A DNA stretch of 9,637 nt, from NCBI GenBank assembly GCA_025350445.1, contig JANXXV010000784.1:1-9637 (forward strand), given 5' to 3'. The DNA comes from Bryobacteraceae bacterium (GTDB lineage: Bacteria > Acidobacteriota > Terriglobia > Bryobacterales > Bryobacteraceae). A program made the position numbers and the translations under genes. Positions 1 to 7,316 of this stretch are shown here, in pieces. The first letter of the stretch is position 1. Every line of letters begins with the position of its first letter. The notes beneath the pieces are model-generated. The model had not been told where the DNA came from, ran no database searches, and worked only from the letters and a program-made list of their open reading frames with translations.

Positions 1-353
1 CCCACAATCCTCGACCCGCCCGGAAACTGCAGCGACATCTCGTTATCCCCATCCCCGCGCGGAAGAATACCCAACCGGCGCACAAATCCAGCCGCCTTTC
101 GAACAAATTCCGCACTCTGCCGCGCACCCGGACCCAACACCACCACCAGACTGTCAGGCACTGTGTAAGCCCGATGCACCGCCTTAGCCGCCGTGAGCGT
201 CGATTTCCCCCATTGCCGCGAACAATTCAATAGAACCCGCCGCATCCGCCCGCGCAGCAACAATTCTTGCTTAGCATCCGGAACAAACCCCAGCCGCGCC
301 GTCACAAACTCCACCGGATCGCTCAGGGAACCATCCAAATCAACCAGCTTCAC
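1..353 (-). CDS. Terminase large-subunit-like ATPase, N-terminal part (runs off window)
   Basis: Only the first ~117 codons are present; the gene leaves the window at position 1. The reading begins at a GTG (353-351) that overlaps the stop of the upstream small gene as GTGA, so translation is probably coupled. An early DPVEF...LGFVPDAKQ segment (about residues 12-29) precedes a Walker A loop, NCSRQWGKST (about residues 43-52, Lys50). A LVVVLGPGARQSAEFVRK strand and helix follow at about 69-86. This order, a short lead-in, a Walker A of the form SRQWGKST and then a GP-x-x-RQS segment, is what I know from terminase-like ATPases, the motors that package phage DNA. Many acidobacterial genomes seem to carry such genes outside intact prophages. 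Walker B and the nuclease domain would lie beyond the window, so whether the protein is complete or active cannot be judged. A different P-loop ATPase is possible but less likely. Confidence 0.72.
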   Translation of the reverse strand, partial: MKLVDLDGSLSDPVEFVTARLGFVPDAKQELLLRGRMRRVLLNCSRQWGKSTLTAAKAVHRAYTVPDSLVVVLGPGARQSAEFVRKAAGFVRRLGILPRGDGDNEMSLQFPGGSRIV

Positions 354-559
354 AACGGGGCAAGCTCGCCCAAATGCCCCAACGTCCTTAGCCCCTCCCG
401 CACCGCTCTGCGAGCGTCGTCAAAAGGCCGCAGCGCCTTGAAAATAGCAGTCCGGATCTGATTCCACTCCCCATCCGACGGCTCGCCACCAGACAGCGCC
501 GCCCCAACCAACTTCAAAACCGACCGCACCTCACGAAACAACAAAAAATGAATGTCCAT
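350..559 (-). CDS. Small hypothetical protein upstream of and coupled to the terminase-like gene
   Basis: With the ATG at 559-557 this encodes 69 residues beginning MDIHFLLFREVRSV. It continues with a hydrophobic/basic helix-like stretch, then GGEPSDGEWNQIRTAIFKAL and a basic, helical C-terminus. I do not recognise the family. Its TGA (352-350) overlaps the GTG start of the terminase-like gene, which argues that it is real and made with it. The frame stays open upstream to an ATG at 715, which would give 121 residues. I prefer the shorter form because the 715 ATG sits inside an inverted repeat and residues 1-52 look like translated intergenic DNA. Neither start has a convincing ribosome binding site, and a GTG at codon 46 of the long form is a third option. 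Function is unknown; a role with the terminase-like ATPase is only a guess from the coupling. Confidence 0.5.
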   Translation of the reverse strand: MDIHFLLFREVRSVLKLVGAALSGGEPSDGEWNQIRTAIFKALRPFDDARRAVREGLRTLGHLGELAPL

Positions 560-693
560 ACCCAAAATGCTACAAACCACCCGAACCGAGGGACCCAATA
601 AATTCCCGTAACCCGCACAAACCAAACCAAATAGAGGCACACGATTTCCGTGAACGTAATCCCGGCCACATTCTGAAAGCCCCAATTTTTCCC

Positions 694-760
694 ATCCGCG
701 CTTATCGGCGTCCATCTGCGGCCAATAAAACTAAGCCGGATGAACGCAAATAACGCGGAT
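694..760. repeat. Imperfect inverted repeat with A-rich loop
   Basis: The left arm (694-722) begins ATCCGCG and ends CTGCGGC. The right arm (735-760) begins GCCGGATGAACGC and ends AACGCGGAT. The reverse complement of the right arm follows the left arm through ATCCGCG, TTAT, GCGT or GCGTC, CATC and GGC, with a few mismatches and small gaps. The loop is 12 bases (723-734, CAATAAAACTAA). On either strand it could fold into a long hairpin. No T tract follows on either side, so it is not a standard intrinsic terminator. Its wording resembles intergenic repeats that I recall recurring many times in environmental GC-rich genomes; that is memory, not a search. It lies between divergent genes and contains the upstream ATG (715-713) of the small minus-strand frame. 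Confidence 0.6.
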
Positions 761-887
761 AGCTAAACCTGTCCAGTTATCGAAGGTTCTCCGGTCCCAA
801 AATAATGCAAGCTATCTTCCCCACGCCCACAACAACTTAACCAAAAAATCCAAGCACCCAGGAACCGGCGCCATCCACCCTAAACGC

Positions 888-893
888 AAGGAG
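888..893 (+). promoter_or_regulatory. Shine-Dalgarno site AAGGAG
   Basis: AAGGAG ends nine bases before the ATG at 903, within the normal spacing range. It fixes the start of the KHGL gene and is the clearest ribosome binding site in the window. Confidence 0.85.
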
Positions 894-902
894 CATCAAC
901 AA

Positions 903-1604
903 ATGTCCTCAAGACAGCTAAGGAAACAAGCGCGCCGGAACGGCGCAAAGGCAGCCGGGGCGAAGTCCCCAGCCGGCATACAAAAATCTTCACAAAATTC
1001 CCTAAAACACGGCCTAACCGGGAAAGCCATCGTCCTAACAAACGAATCCCAACAACAATTCGACGAACTCCACCAAGCCTACGTCCACGAATTCAAACCC
1101 GAAAGCGCCGTAGAAATCGACTTGATAGACCAAATGGTAGCCGCCCAATGGCGTCTCCGCCGTATCTGGCGCATGCAAACCGCCGCGCTCGACCTGAAAA
1201 TGGACCAACAGGAAGCCGAAATCGCAAAAACCTTCAACCAAATCGACCAGACCACGCGTGTCACGGTAGCCTTCACCGCACTGGCAAACGAAGAGAAAGC
1301 CCTAGACCTCCTGCTAAGGTACGAAACCGCCTACACACGCATGCACCAAAGGGCCATAAACAGCCTGTCTAAGCTGCGAAAAGACAAACTACGAAACGAC
1401 CCGGAACCCTCATCGGAACCACCCTGCATTTCCGAGCCGGCCGTCTCAGCAGGCACAATCGACCATCCGGAGCAGCATCTCGATTACGAAGTGCCGCATC
1501 AACCCGAGCCGCACGGGTCGGCAACCGATCAACAGCAGGCTTCCCCAGATCGGTTGGGCGGCCAACTTCCGCGTGACATAATCATGCTGCGGTCGAAACG
1601 ATGA
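903..1604 (+). CDS. KHGL-type hypothetical protein (acidobacterial family)
   Basis: This 233-residue soluble protein has no signal peptide or membrane segment. The first ~40 residues are basic and contain NGAKAAGAKSPAG, then SSQNSLKHGLTGKAIVL (about 29-45). I know this N-terminus from a large uncharacterised family in Acidobacteria and some Proteobacteria. Residues ~50-165 are predominantly helical and likely coiled (QQQFDELHQAYVHEF, DLIDQMVAAQWRLRRIWRMQ). From about 168 the chain is Pro/Glu/Ser/His-rich and probably disordered. The basic KHGL lead resembles N-termini of some phage terminase small-subunit-like proteins, and a terminase-like ATPase is encoded divergently next door, so DNA binding is a reasonable but unproven idea. 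Codon use is odd: the coding strand is A/C-rich and G-poor, and CTA leucine codons are frequent compared with downstream genes. Its TGA overlaps the next ATG as ATGA. Confidence 0.8.
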   Translation: MSSRQLRKQARRNGAKAAGAKSPAGIQKSSQNSLKHGLTGKAIVLTNESQQQFDELHQAYVHEFKPESAVEIDLIDQMVAAQWRLRRIWRMQTAALDLKMDQQEAEIAKTFNQIDQTTRVTVAFTALANEEKALDLLLRYETAYTRMHQRAINSLSKLRKDKLRNDPEPSSEPPCISEPAVSAGTIDHPEQHLDYEVPHQPEPHGSATDQQQASPDRLGGQLPRDIIMLRSKR

Positions 1605-4600
1605 CCAGAACCTACGCATCCCATATTGCAGTGAAATTCATAACGATATTACTAGTTACGGCGGGGCTGGTGTCCGCCGAAAGCAGACTGAATCGATATG
1701 CCGTGGTGCTATCGGATCCGCCGCTCGCGGCCCAGGTTGGTTCGCGGAAAGAGCTGAGGAACACCGCTTCAATCGACAGGAAACGGCAGATAGAGGCAGC
1801 GCAAGCCCAGCTTCGCGACGCGCTTGTGGAACGAAATCTTCGCGAGATCGGTTCCATGCAGACGCTGCTGAATGCGGTCTTCGTGAAGGCTACCGGGGAA
1901 GAAGCGTCCGCGCTGCGAAGTCTTCCGGGCGTCACGGCCGTCCGCGAAATGAGGAAGTTCAAGCGCCACCTGTTTGCCGCGCTCGACCTGATGAACGTGC
2001 CGGCGGCGTGGAACGCGATCGGCGGAGCGCAGAACGCAGGAACCGGGGTGAAGATCGGAGTGATCGACAGCGGAATCGATCAGGCGCACCCCGCCTTTCA
2101 AGACGATTCGCTGCCGGTTCCCGGCGGATTCCCCAAGTGCGTGGCTTCCCGGGGAGACTGCGCGTATACGAATAAAAAGATCATCGTAGCGCGGAGCTAT
2201 GTGGAGAAACTGTCGCTGGAATTCGGAGGTGATCCGCTCGATACGCGGCCTGACGACTTCTCACCGCGGGACCGCGTGGGTCATGGAACGGCGGTCGCGA
2301 TGGCCGCGGCGGGGGTTCGGAACACAGGCCCGGCTGGCACCATCACCGGCGTAGCGCCAAAGGCGTTTCTGGGGAACTATAAGGTGTTCGGATCTCCGGG
2401 AGTCAACGACGGCACTTTCGAAGACGTGGTGATGATGGCGATGGACGACGCTGCAACGGACGGCATGGACATCGTGACGATTTCCTTGGGCAGTGCGGCT
2501 CTTTGCGGGCCGAACGGTACAGCGTCTTTGTGCGGCGACGATGTCGATGTCTACAACGCGGCGGTGAACAACGCCGTGCGGGTCGGCATGACGGTTGTGG
2601 TTTCAGCCGGAAACGACGGAGATTTGGGATTCAAACTTCCGTCGCTGGGCAGTGTGGATTCGCCCGGGACGGCTCCGGCGGCAATTACCGTAGGAGCGAC
2701 CGATAACAGCCACGATTTCTTCCAGAGCGTCACGGTTGCCGCGCCCACAACGTTGGCGCGGATCAATGCTTTGTTCGGCAACGGCCCAAAACCCGTCGGC
2801 AAGCTGACGGCGCCGTTGCGCGATGTTTCGAAGCTTGGCGATAACGGCCTGGCTTGCGCTCCGCTGGCCACAGGCTCGCTCAACGGAGCGATCGCGCTCA
2901 TCCTGAGGGGAACTTGCCTGCGGGATCAGAAGGTCAACTATGCCCAAAAAGCCGGGGCTGTGGGCGTCATCATTTATCAACCGGAGAATGATAATTCGCT
3001 CTTTCAGATGACCGGAATGGAGAATACCGGAATCCCCGCCGTCCTGGTTGGCAACACCGATGGGGTGGCGCTGAAAAATCTGGCCGCGTCGAGCCCGGAC
3101 AATCCTGTCACGCTCGACCCCGCACTGGTTGCCGTGAACGATTCGAACTACGACGTGGTGGCGTTCTTCTCTTCGCATGGCCCGTCGATTGGAGAGTCGG
3201 CCATCAAGCCGGAACTGGTGGCGGTGGGTACGGGGTTGTACACAGCCACTCAAAAATATGATCCGAATGGCGACATGTATGATCCGTCGGGTTATATATC
3301 GGCGCAGGGGACCAGCTTTGCAGCGCCATTGGTGGCGGGCGCGGCGGCGTTGGTAAAACAACGGAATCCGGGCTTCACTCCTGCCCAGATTAAGTCTGCC
3401 GTGGTGAACACGGCCAGTGAAAAGGTGGACGATTACGACGCGAATAACAATTTGATCGGAGCGCGAATCACCGGTATGGGAGCCGGGAAGCTGGACGCGG
3501 GGGCGGCGGTGAAAACAAACGTAACGGTGGAGCCTTCCACATTGTCGTTCGGCGTGGTTGGAGTGACTTTGCCTAACCAGACGCTGACCATCCGCAACAC
3601 CGGGAGCGCGGCGCTGGCGTTGACCCTGGCCGTGCAAGCTCGGGTCACGGACGCCAACGCCAAGGTGGCATTGAGCGTTTCGAGTCTTTCGATTGCAGCC
3701 GGACAATCGGCTCAGGTGACAGTGAGTTTAACCGGGACCAAGCCGCTGCCTGGGTCGTATGAAGGGGTAGTAACCGTGTTGGGTGGCGCGGTACCGCTGC
3801 ACGTACCCTACCTTTATCTGGTTGGAGATGGCGTGCCGTATTCCTACCTGACGCTGACCGGCGATGGGTTTGTTCGTGACGTGGGCACGCGCGTAACTCT
3901 GACCTTCAAGGTGGTGGATCAATTTGGCCTTCCGGTGGCACAGGTTCCGGTTAAGTTTCAATCGACGCTGGGCGGCGGAACGCTTACGGGCGGAATTGCA
4001 ACAGAGAAGACGGACGAACTTGGCATTGCACAAGCTAAGGCGTTTGTCGGTCAGCAGATAGGAGACCAGGAGTTCACCGCGACTGCTGCGGGATTCACGG
4101 TCTATTTCGATGGCACAGCACGGTTGAAGCCCGCCATCCAGACTGGCTCAGTGGTGAACGCAGCCAGTCTTCAGGTGGGCCAAGGGCTGGCGCCTGGGTC
4201 CTACATCTCTATTTACGGAAAGGGGCTAAGCGAATCCACCAGGATCGCGAACACTCCTTATTTGCCGGTGTCGCTCGCCGGCGTGAGCGTGAGTTTCGAT
4301 GTCCAGGCAAACAAGATCAGCGTCCCCGCGCGGCTGCAATTCGTCAGTGATGGGCAGGTGAACGTGCAGATTCCATGGGAGTTGCAAGGCCAGACTAGCG
4401 CCTCCATGAAGGTGAGCATCGGCGATTCTTCTAGCGCGGTCTATACGGTCCCGATCCAGGACTACTCGCCCGCGGCCTTTGAGTATACCGACGCAGGAAG
4501 TGGGCGACTTCTCGCAGCGGCGCTGGATGAAAAATTCGCTCTGCTGACCAGCGGGAATCCCGCCAGGAAGGGGCGGCCGGTGCAGATATATATGAACGGG

Positions 4601-4855
4601 TTGGGGCCGGTCGATAATACCCCGCTTAGCGGCGAGATTGCTCTGGGACAACCTTTATCCCGAACCAGGGTTCTTCCTACCGTAACGGTTGCGGGCAAGC
4701 CTGCCGATGTACTGTTTAGTGGGCTGGCTCCGTTTAATGTGGGACTTTATCAGTTAAATATCGTCGTACCAGCGGATGCGCCGTCCGGGATTCAACCGGT
4801 GGTGGTTGTGGCTGGTGGTGTCACGTCGAAAACCACAAATCTGCCGATTCAATAA
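1601..4855 (+). CDS. Secreted subtilisin-family (S8) protease with PA insert and Solibacter-type C-terminal domain
   Basis: This 1084-residue pre-pro-protease would act outside the cytoplasm. A signal peptide (about 1-26, ending LVSA) precedes an I9-type propeptide (about 31-125). The S8 domain has Asp156 in IGVIDSGID, His228 in VGHGTAVA, oxyanion Asn338 in VVSAGNDG and Ser572 in QGTSFAAP, so it should be active. A PA domain (about 395-505) is inserted between Asn and Ser, with a likely disulphide Cys419-Cys439. Four more cysteines (180, 186, 302, 311) may brace the catalytic domain. Next come an Ig-like module (about 641-740), a Big_1-like module (about 745-842) and a TIGR03437 domain (about 846-1083). 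The start is the ATG in the ATGA overlap with the previous stop; no clear ribosome binding site precedes it, so coupling is possible. A paralogue follows 12 bases after its stop. Confidence 0.93.
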   Translation: MTRTYASHIAVKFITILLVTAGLVSAESRLNRYAVVLSDPPLAAQVGSRKELRNTASIDRKRQIEAAQAQLRDALVERNLREIGSMQTLLNAVFVKATGEEASALRSLPGVTAVREMRKFKRHLFAALDLMNVPAAWNAIGGAQNAGTGVKIGVIDSGIDQAHPAFQDDSLPVPGGFPKCVASRGDCAYTNKKIIVARSYVEKLSLEFGGDPLDTRPDDFSPRDRVGHGTAVAMAAAGVRNTGPAGTITGVAPKAFLGNYKVFGSPGVNDGTFEDVVMMAMDDAATDGMDIVTISLGSAALCGPNGTASLCGDDVDVYNAAVNNAVRVGMTVVVSAGNDGDLGFKLPSLGSVDSPGTAPAAITVGATDNSHDFFQSVTVAAPTTLARINALFGNGPKPVGKLTAPLRDVSKLGDNGLACAPLATGSLNGAIALILRGTCLRDQKVNYAQKAGAVGVIIYQPENDNSLFQMTGMENTGIPAVLVGNTDGVALKNLAASSPDNPVTLDPALVAVNDSNYDVVAFFSSHGPSIGESAIKPELVAVGTGLYTATQKYDPNGDMYDPSGYISAQGTSFAAPLVAGAAALVKQRNPGFTPAQIKSAVVNTASEKVDDYDANNNLIGARITGMGAGKLDAGAAVKTNVTVEPSTLSFGVVGVTLPNQTLTIRNTGSAALALTLAVQARVTDANAKVALSVSSLSIAAGQSAQVTVSLTGTKPLPGSYEGVVTVLGGAVPLHVPYLYLVGDGVPYSYLTLTGDGFVRDVGTRVTLTFKVVDQFGLPVAQVPVKFQSTLGGGTLTGGIATEKTDELGIAQAKAFVGQQIGDQEFTATAAGFTVYFDGTARLKPAIQTGSVVNAASLQVGQGLAPGSYISIYGKGLSESTRIANTPYLPVSLAGVSVSFDVQANKISVPARLQFVSDGQVNVQIPWELQGQTSASMKVSIGDSSSAVYTVPIQDYSPAAFEYTDAGSGRLLAAALDEKFALLTSGNPARKGRPVQIYMNGLGPVDNTPLSGEIALGQPLSRTRVLPTVTVAGKPADVLFSGLAPFNVGLYQLNIVVPADAPSGIQPVVVVAGGVTSKTTNLPIQ

Positions 4856-4867
4856 GTTGGAACTGTT

Positions 4868-7240
4868 GTGAAACGTAAATATATCCTTTTACCGCTTGCA
4901 GCCCTGTTCAGTCTGGCGATCGCCGCCGGACAGGTGTTGCCTGGGCGATACATTATAGAACTAGCAGGGGATCCGGCCGCCGTTAGCGCAGTAAAGACTG
5001 GCCGGCGCGAGGCAGCACAGGAACGGCGCACGGCGATTCGCGGGGAACAGGGCCGGCTCCGCGCCAGGATCGAACAGGCGGATACGAAGGTTTCCGGAAG
5101 TGTCGACACGGTGGCGAACGCGCTGTTTGTGCGGATGACTGCGAAACGCGCCGCCGAGCTTGCTGGAATGCCGGGAATTGTTCGGATCTACCAGGAGAAG
5201 TCTTACAATCTGTTGCTCGACCATGCCCTTGGGCTCCAAAGAGTCACAGATGCGTGGGGGCAAATCGGCGGAATGTCCAAGGCGGGCCTTGGCATCAAGA
5301 TAGGGATCATCGATACAGGGATTGATTCGGGCCATCCCGCGTTTCAAAACTCCGGCCTCCCGGCGGTGGATGGATTTCCGCGTGCGAACAAAGATACGGA
5401 TCTTAAGTTCACCAACAGCAAGATCATCGTGGCGCGCAGCTATGACGATACGTCGCTGCTGGGCAGCCCGGCGGACGACCACAAAGGACACGGCACGGGC
5501 GTGGCGATGATTGCCGCCGGGCTGACGAATTCGGGGCCGCTGGCGACCATCACCGGGGTGGCGCCGGGGGCCTATCTGGGCAACTACAAAGTGTTTCCGG
5601 ACAGCCTGAGTGGCGCACCGACTTCGGCGATTCTGAAAGCACTGGACGACGCCGTTTCGGACGGGATGGATGTCATCAATATGAGCTTGGGGTCGCAGCC
5701 GGCGGAGCGTCCGGCGGATGACTTTCTTGTCAAGGCAGTCGAGAAGGCCGCCGCCGCGGGCGTGATTGTGGTGATTGCGGCCGGCAACGAGGGTCCGGAT
5801 CTGCATTCTATCGCTTCGCCCGGCACATCGCCGAGCGCCATAACTGTCGGCAATTCACTGAACGAGCGGGTGTTTGCGTCAGCCACGGTGGTGGATGGCG
5901 CGCCACAACCTTATGCGTCCTTCCCGGGATCGGGACCGAATCAGCTTTCGGCGGCCACGGGGCCGCTGGTGGATGTGAGCAATCTGGACGGCGCGCCCGA
6001 CGCAAACGGGCTTGCCTGCGCCGGTCTTCCAGCCGGGAGTCTTAAGGGAAAGATTGCGTTCATCCAGCGGGGCACGTGTACTTTCGAGATCAAGCTCAAT
6101 AACGCGCAGGATGCGGGCGCGATTGCCGCATTAGTCTACACGACCCCGGCTCAGCCCGATGCGTTTACCATGTCCGTGGGCGCGGCCCGGCTTCCCGCGT
6201 CCCTGGTAAGCAACGCAGACGGACTGGATATCAAGCGGCGTCTGGCGCAGAATGGCGCACTGCAGGGCAGCTTGAACTTCGATAAGAGTCCGTTCCCGGT
6301 AAACTCAGCGCGGATCGACGACAGCTCCAGCCGTGGGCCGAGCGCGGACGATTCGATTAAGCCGGATTTGCTGGCGGTAGGATCGTCAGTCTATACCGCT
6401 TGGGCCCGATCCTTGGGTACCGGCGGGTATCTTACGGCAAGCGGAACCAGCCTGTCCGCGCCGATGGTCGCCGGTGCGGCCGCTCTGCTAAAGGCGGCAA
6501 GACCGGGGCTCACGGCGCGCCAGTACAGGTCGCTGCTCATTAATAGTACAAACCCTTTTTCCACGGATTCGGTGAATCCGGTTTCTATCGAATTGGGCGG
6601 GGCCGGACTACTGAATATGTCCGCCGCTCTAAGAAGTACCGTGGCCGCGCTCCCCTCGTCGCTTGGATTTGGGATCGGTGGAAATACGGTGAATGGAAGC
6701 CAGACGGTGACGTTGGTAAACATTGGGTCTACGGCGGATACCTTTAGCGTCTCGGCGTCCAGAATTGGCGACGGTCTCATCCCGTCGGTCTCCGAATCGT
6801 CAGTTCAGATTGATGCCGGCGGCACAAAAACCATTACCGTCAATCTGCAAGGAACACAGTTGAACCCGGGTCAGTATCAGGGCTTCTTGTCCATCCGCTC
6901 CACCCAGACCGACGTGGAGACGCGCCTGGCGTTCTGGTACGGCGTACCATCGAACGTTGCACGCCGGATAATTGTCTTCGATCCGCCCATCAGCGGGCGG
7001 CGGCTCTCCGAACTCTCGTTCCAATTCAGGCCTTTGGATGCTGCGGGGATTCCAACCACCGATGCCCCGGTGATCACAGCAGTTTCCGGCGGAGGAACCG
7101 TAATCGGCACCGACTCGCTGGACGACGCGGTTCCCGGGCTGTACGAATCATCGGTCCGGCTTGGATCCACGCAGGGGGAGAACGTATTTGAGATCCAGGT
7201 GGGTAAGACCGTAACTTCCGTCGCTATTACCGCGCGATAG
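4868..7240 (+). CDS. Secreted subtilisin-family (S8) protease with PA insert, second paralogue
   Basis: This 790-residue exported protease starts at GTG. A signal peptide (about 1-20, MKRKYILLPL then a hydrophobic core ending AIAA) leads into an I9-type propeptide (about 26-115). The S8 catalytic residues are Asp149 in IGIIDTGID, His208 in KGHGTGVA, Asn307 in IAAGNEGP and Ser528 in SGTSLSAP. A PA domain (about 360-470) has a Cys384-Cys404 pair matching that of the upstream paralogue. An Ig-like module (about 593-690) and a Big_1-like module (about 697-790) end the chain. The two proteins match closely around the catalytic motifs, for example TITGVAP-x-A-x-LGNYKVF in both. This one lacks the extra catalytic-domain cysteines and the TIGR03437 domain. 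The ribosome binding site is weak (TTGGAA). The 12-base gap to the previous gene suggests one transcript. Confidence 0.92.
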   Translation: MKRKYILLPLAALFSLAIAAGQVLPGRYIIELAGDPAAVSAVKTGRREAAQERRTAIRGEQGRLRARIEQADTKVSGSVDTVANALFVRMTAKRAAELAGMPGIVRIYQEKSYNLLLDHALGLQRVTDAWGQIGGMSKAGLGIKIGIIDTGIDSGHPAFQNSGLPAVDGFPRANKDTDLKFTNSKIIVARSYDDTSLLGSPADDHKGHGTGVAMIAAGLTNSGPLATITGVAPGAYLGNYKVFPDSLSGAPTSAILKALDDAVSDGMDVINMSLGSQPAERPADDFLVKAVEKAAAAGVIVVIAAGNEGPDLHSIASPGTSPSAITVGNSLNERVFASATVVDGAPQPYASFPGSGPNQLSAATGPLVDVSNLDGAPDANGLACAGLPAGSLKGKIAFIQRGTCTFEIKLNNAQDAGAIAALVYTTPAQPDAFTMSVGAARLPASLVSNADGLDIKRRLAQNGALQGSLNFDKSPFPVNSARIDDSSSRGPSADDSIKPDLLAVGSSVYTAWARSLGTGGYLTASGTSLSAPMVAGAAALLKAARPGLTARQYRSLLINSTNPFSTDSVNPVSIELGGAGLLNMSAALRSTVAALPSSLGFGIGGNTVNGSQTVTLVNIGSTADTFSVSASRIGDGLIPSVSESSVQIDAGGTKTITVNLQGTQLNPGQYQGFLSIRSTQTDVETRLAFWYGVPSNVARRIIVFDPPISGRRLSELSFQFRPLDAAGIPTTDAPVITAVSGGGTVIGTDSLDDAVPGLYESSVRLGSTQGENVFEIQVGKTVTSVAITAR

Positions 7241-7282
7241 CGTCGTTAGAAGTTGGGTCGCCCAGTAATCCACACTTGCGTT

Positions 7283-7288
7283 TATAAT
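7283..7288 (+). promoter_or_regulatory. Candidate -10 box TATAAT ahead of greA
   Basis: A perfect TATAAT lies 28 bases before the greA ATG, inside the 76-base gap after the second protease. Transcription starting 6-7 bases downstream would give a leader of about 20-25 bases containing GAGGGG (7296-7301). No good -35 hexamer sits at 16-18 bases: the best, TTGGGT at 7253-7258, is too far. Strength is uncertain, but the position suggests greA and the next two genes can be transcribed independently of the proteases. Confidence 0.5.
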
Positions 7289-7316
7289 TGGGATCGAGGG
7301 GCATTCACAGCCGGTA

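Larger units (their letters stand above)
560..902. other. Intergenic region between divergent genes
   Basis: This 343-base stretch separates the minus-strand terminase-like unit from the plus-strand KHGL gene. It holds an imperfect inverted repeat (694-760), an A/C-rich G-poor leader (about 800-885) and a strong ribosome binding site at its right end. The pair TTATCG (777-782) and AATAAT (801-806), 18 bases apart, is a weak plus-strand promoter candidate; I would not rely on it. Positions 560-715 stay open in the frame of the small minus-strand gene, so part of this stretch could be coding if that gene starts at 715. Confidence 0.5.

Noticed and set aside
193..461. Plus-strand open frames of 82 and 64 codons near the left edge
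   Set aside because: Antisense to the terminase-like ATPase and its coupled neighbour, with low-complexity Ser/Pro/Arg-rich products and no ribosome binding site.
560..715. 52-residue N-terminal extension of the small minus-strand gene
   Set aside because: The ATG at 715 lies in the inverted repeat, has no ribosome binding site, and the translation looks like intergenic DNA. Kept only as an alternative start.
777..806. TTATCG with AATAAT as a promoter for the KHGL gene
   Set aside because: The -35 match is poor and the implied leader of about 90 bases is unsupported; mentioned in the intergenic entry but not called.
2603..3706. 367-codon open frame on the minus strand inside the first protease
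   Set aside because: It is codon-aligned antisense to a clear S8 protease and exists because the sense strand seldom uses TTA, CTA or TCA in this stretch. Its Arg/His/Gln-rich translation resembles no protein I know.
4961..5806. 281-codon open frame on the minus strand inside the second protease
   Set aside because: Same cause and same antisense phase as in the first protease; no recognisable domain and very Arg/His-rich.
7222..7242. CGCTAT/ATAGCG inverted repeat across the stop of the second protease, possible terminator
   Set aside because: Only a 6-bp stem with a 9-base loop and no T run afterwards; not distinguishable from chance.
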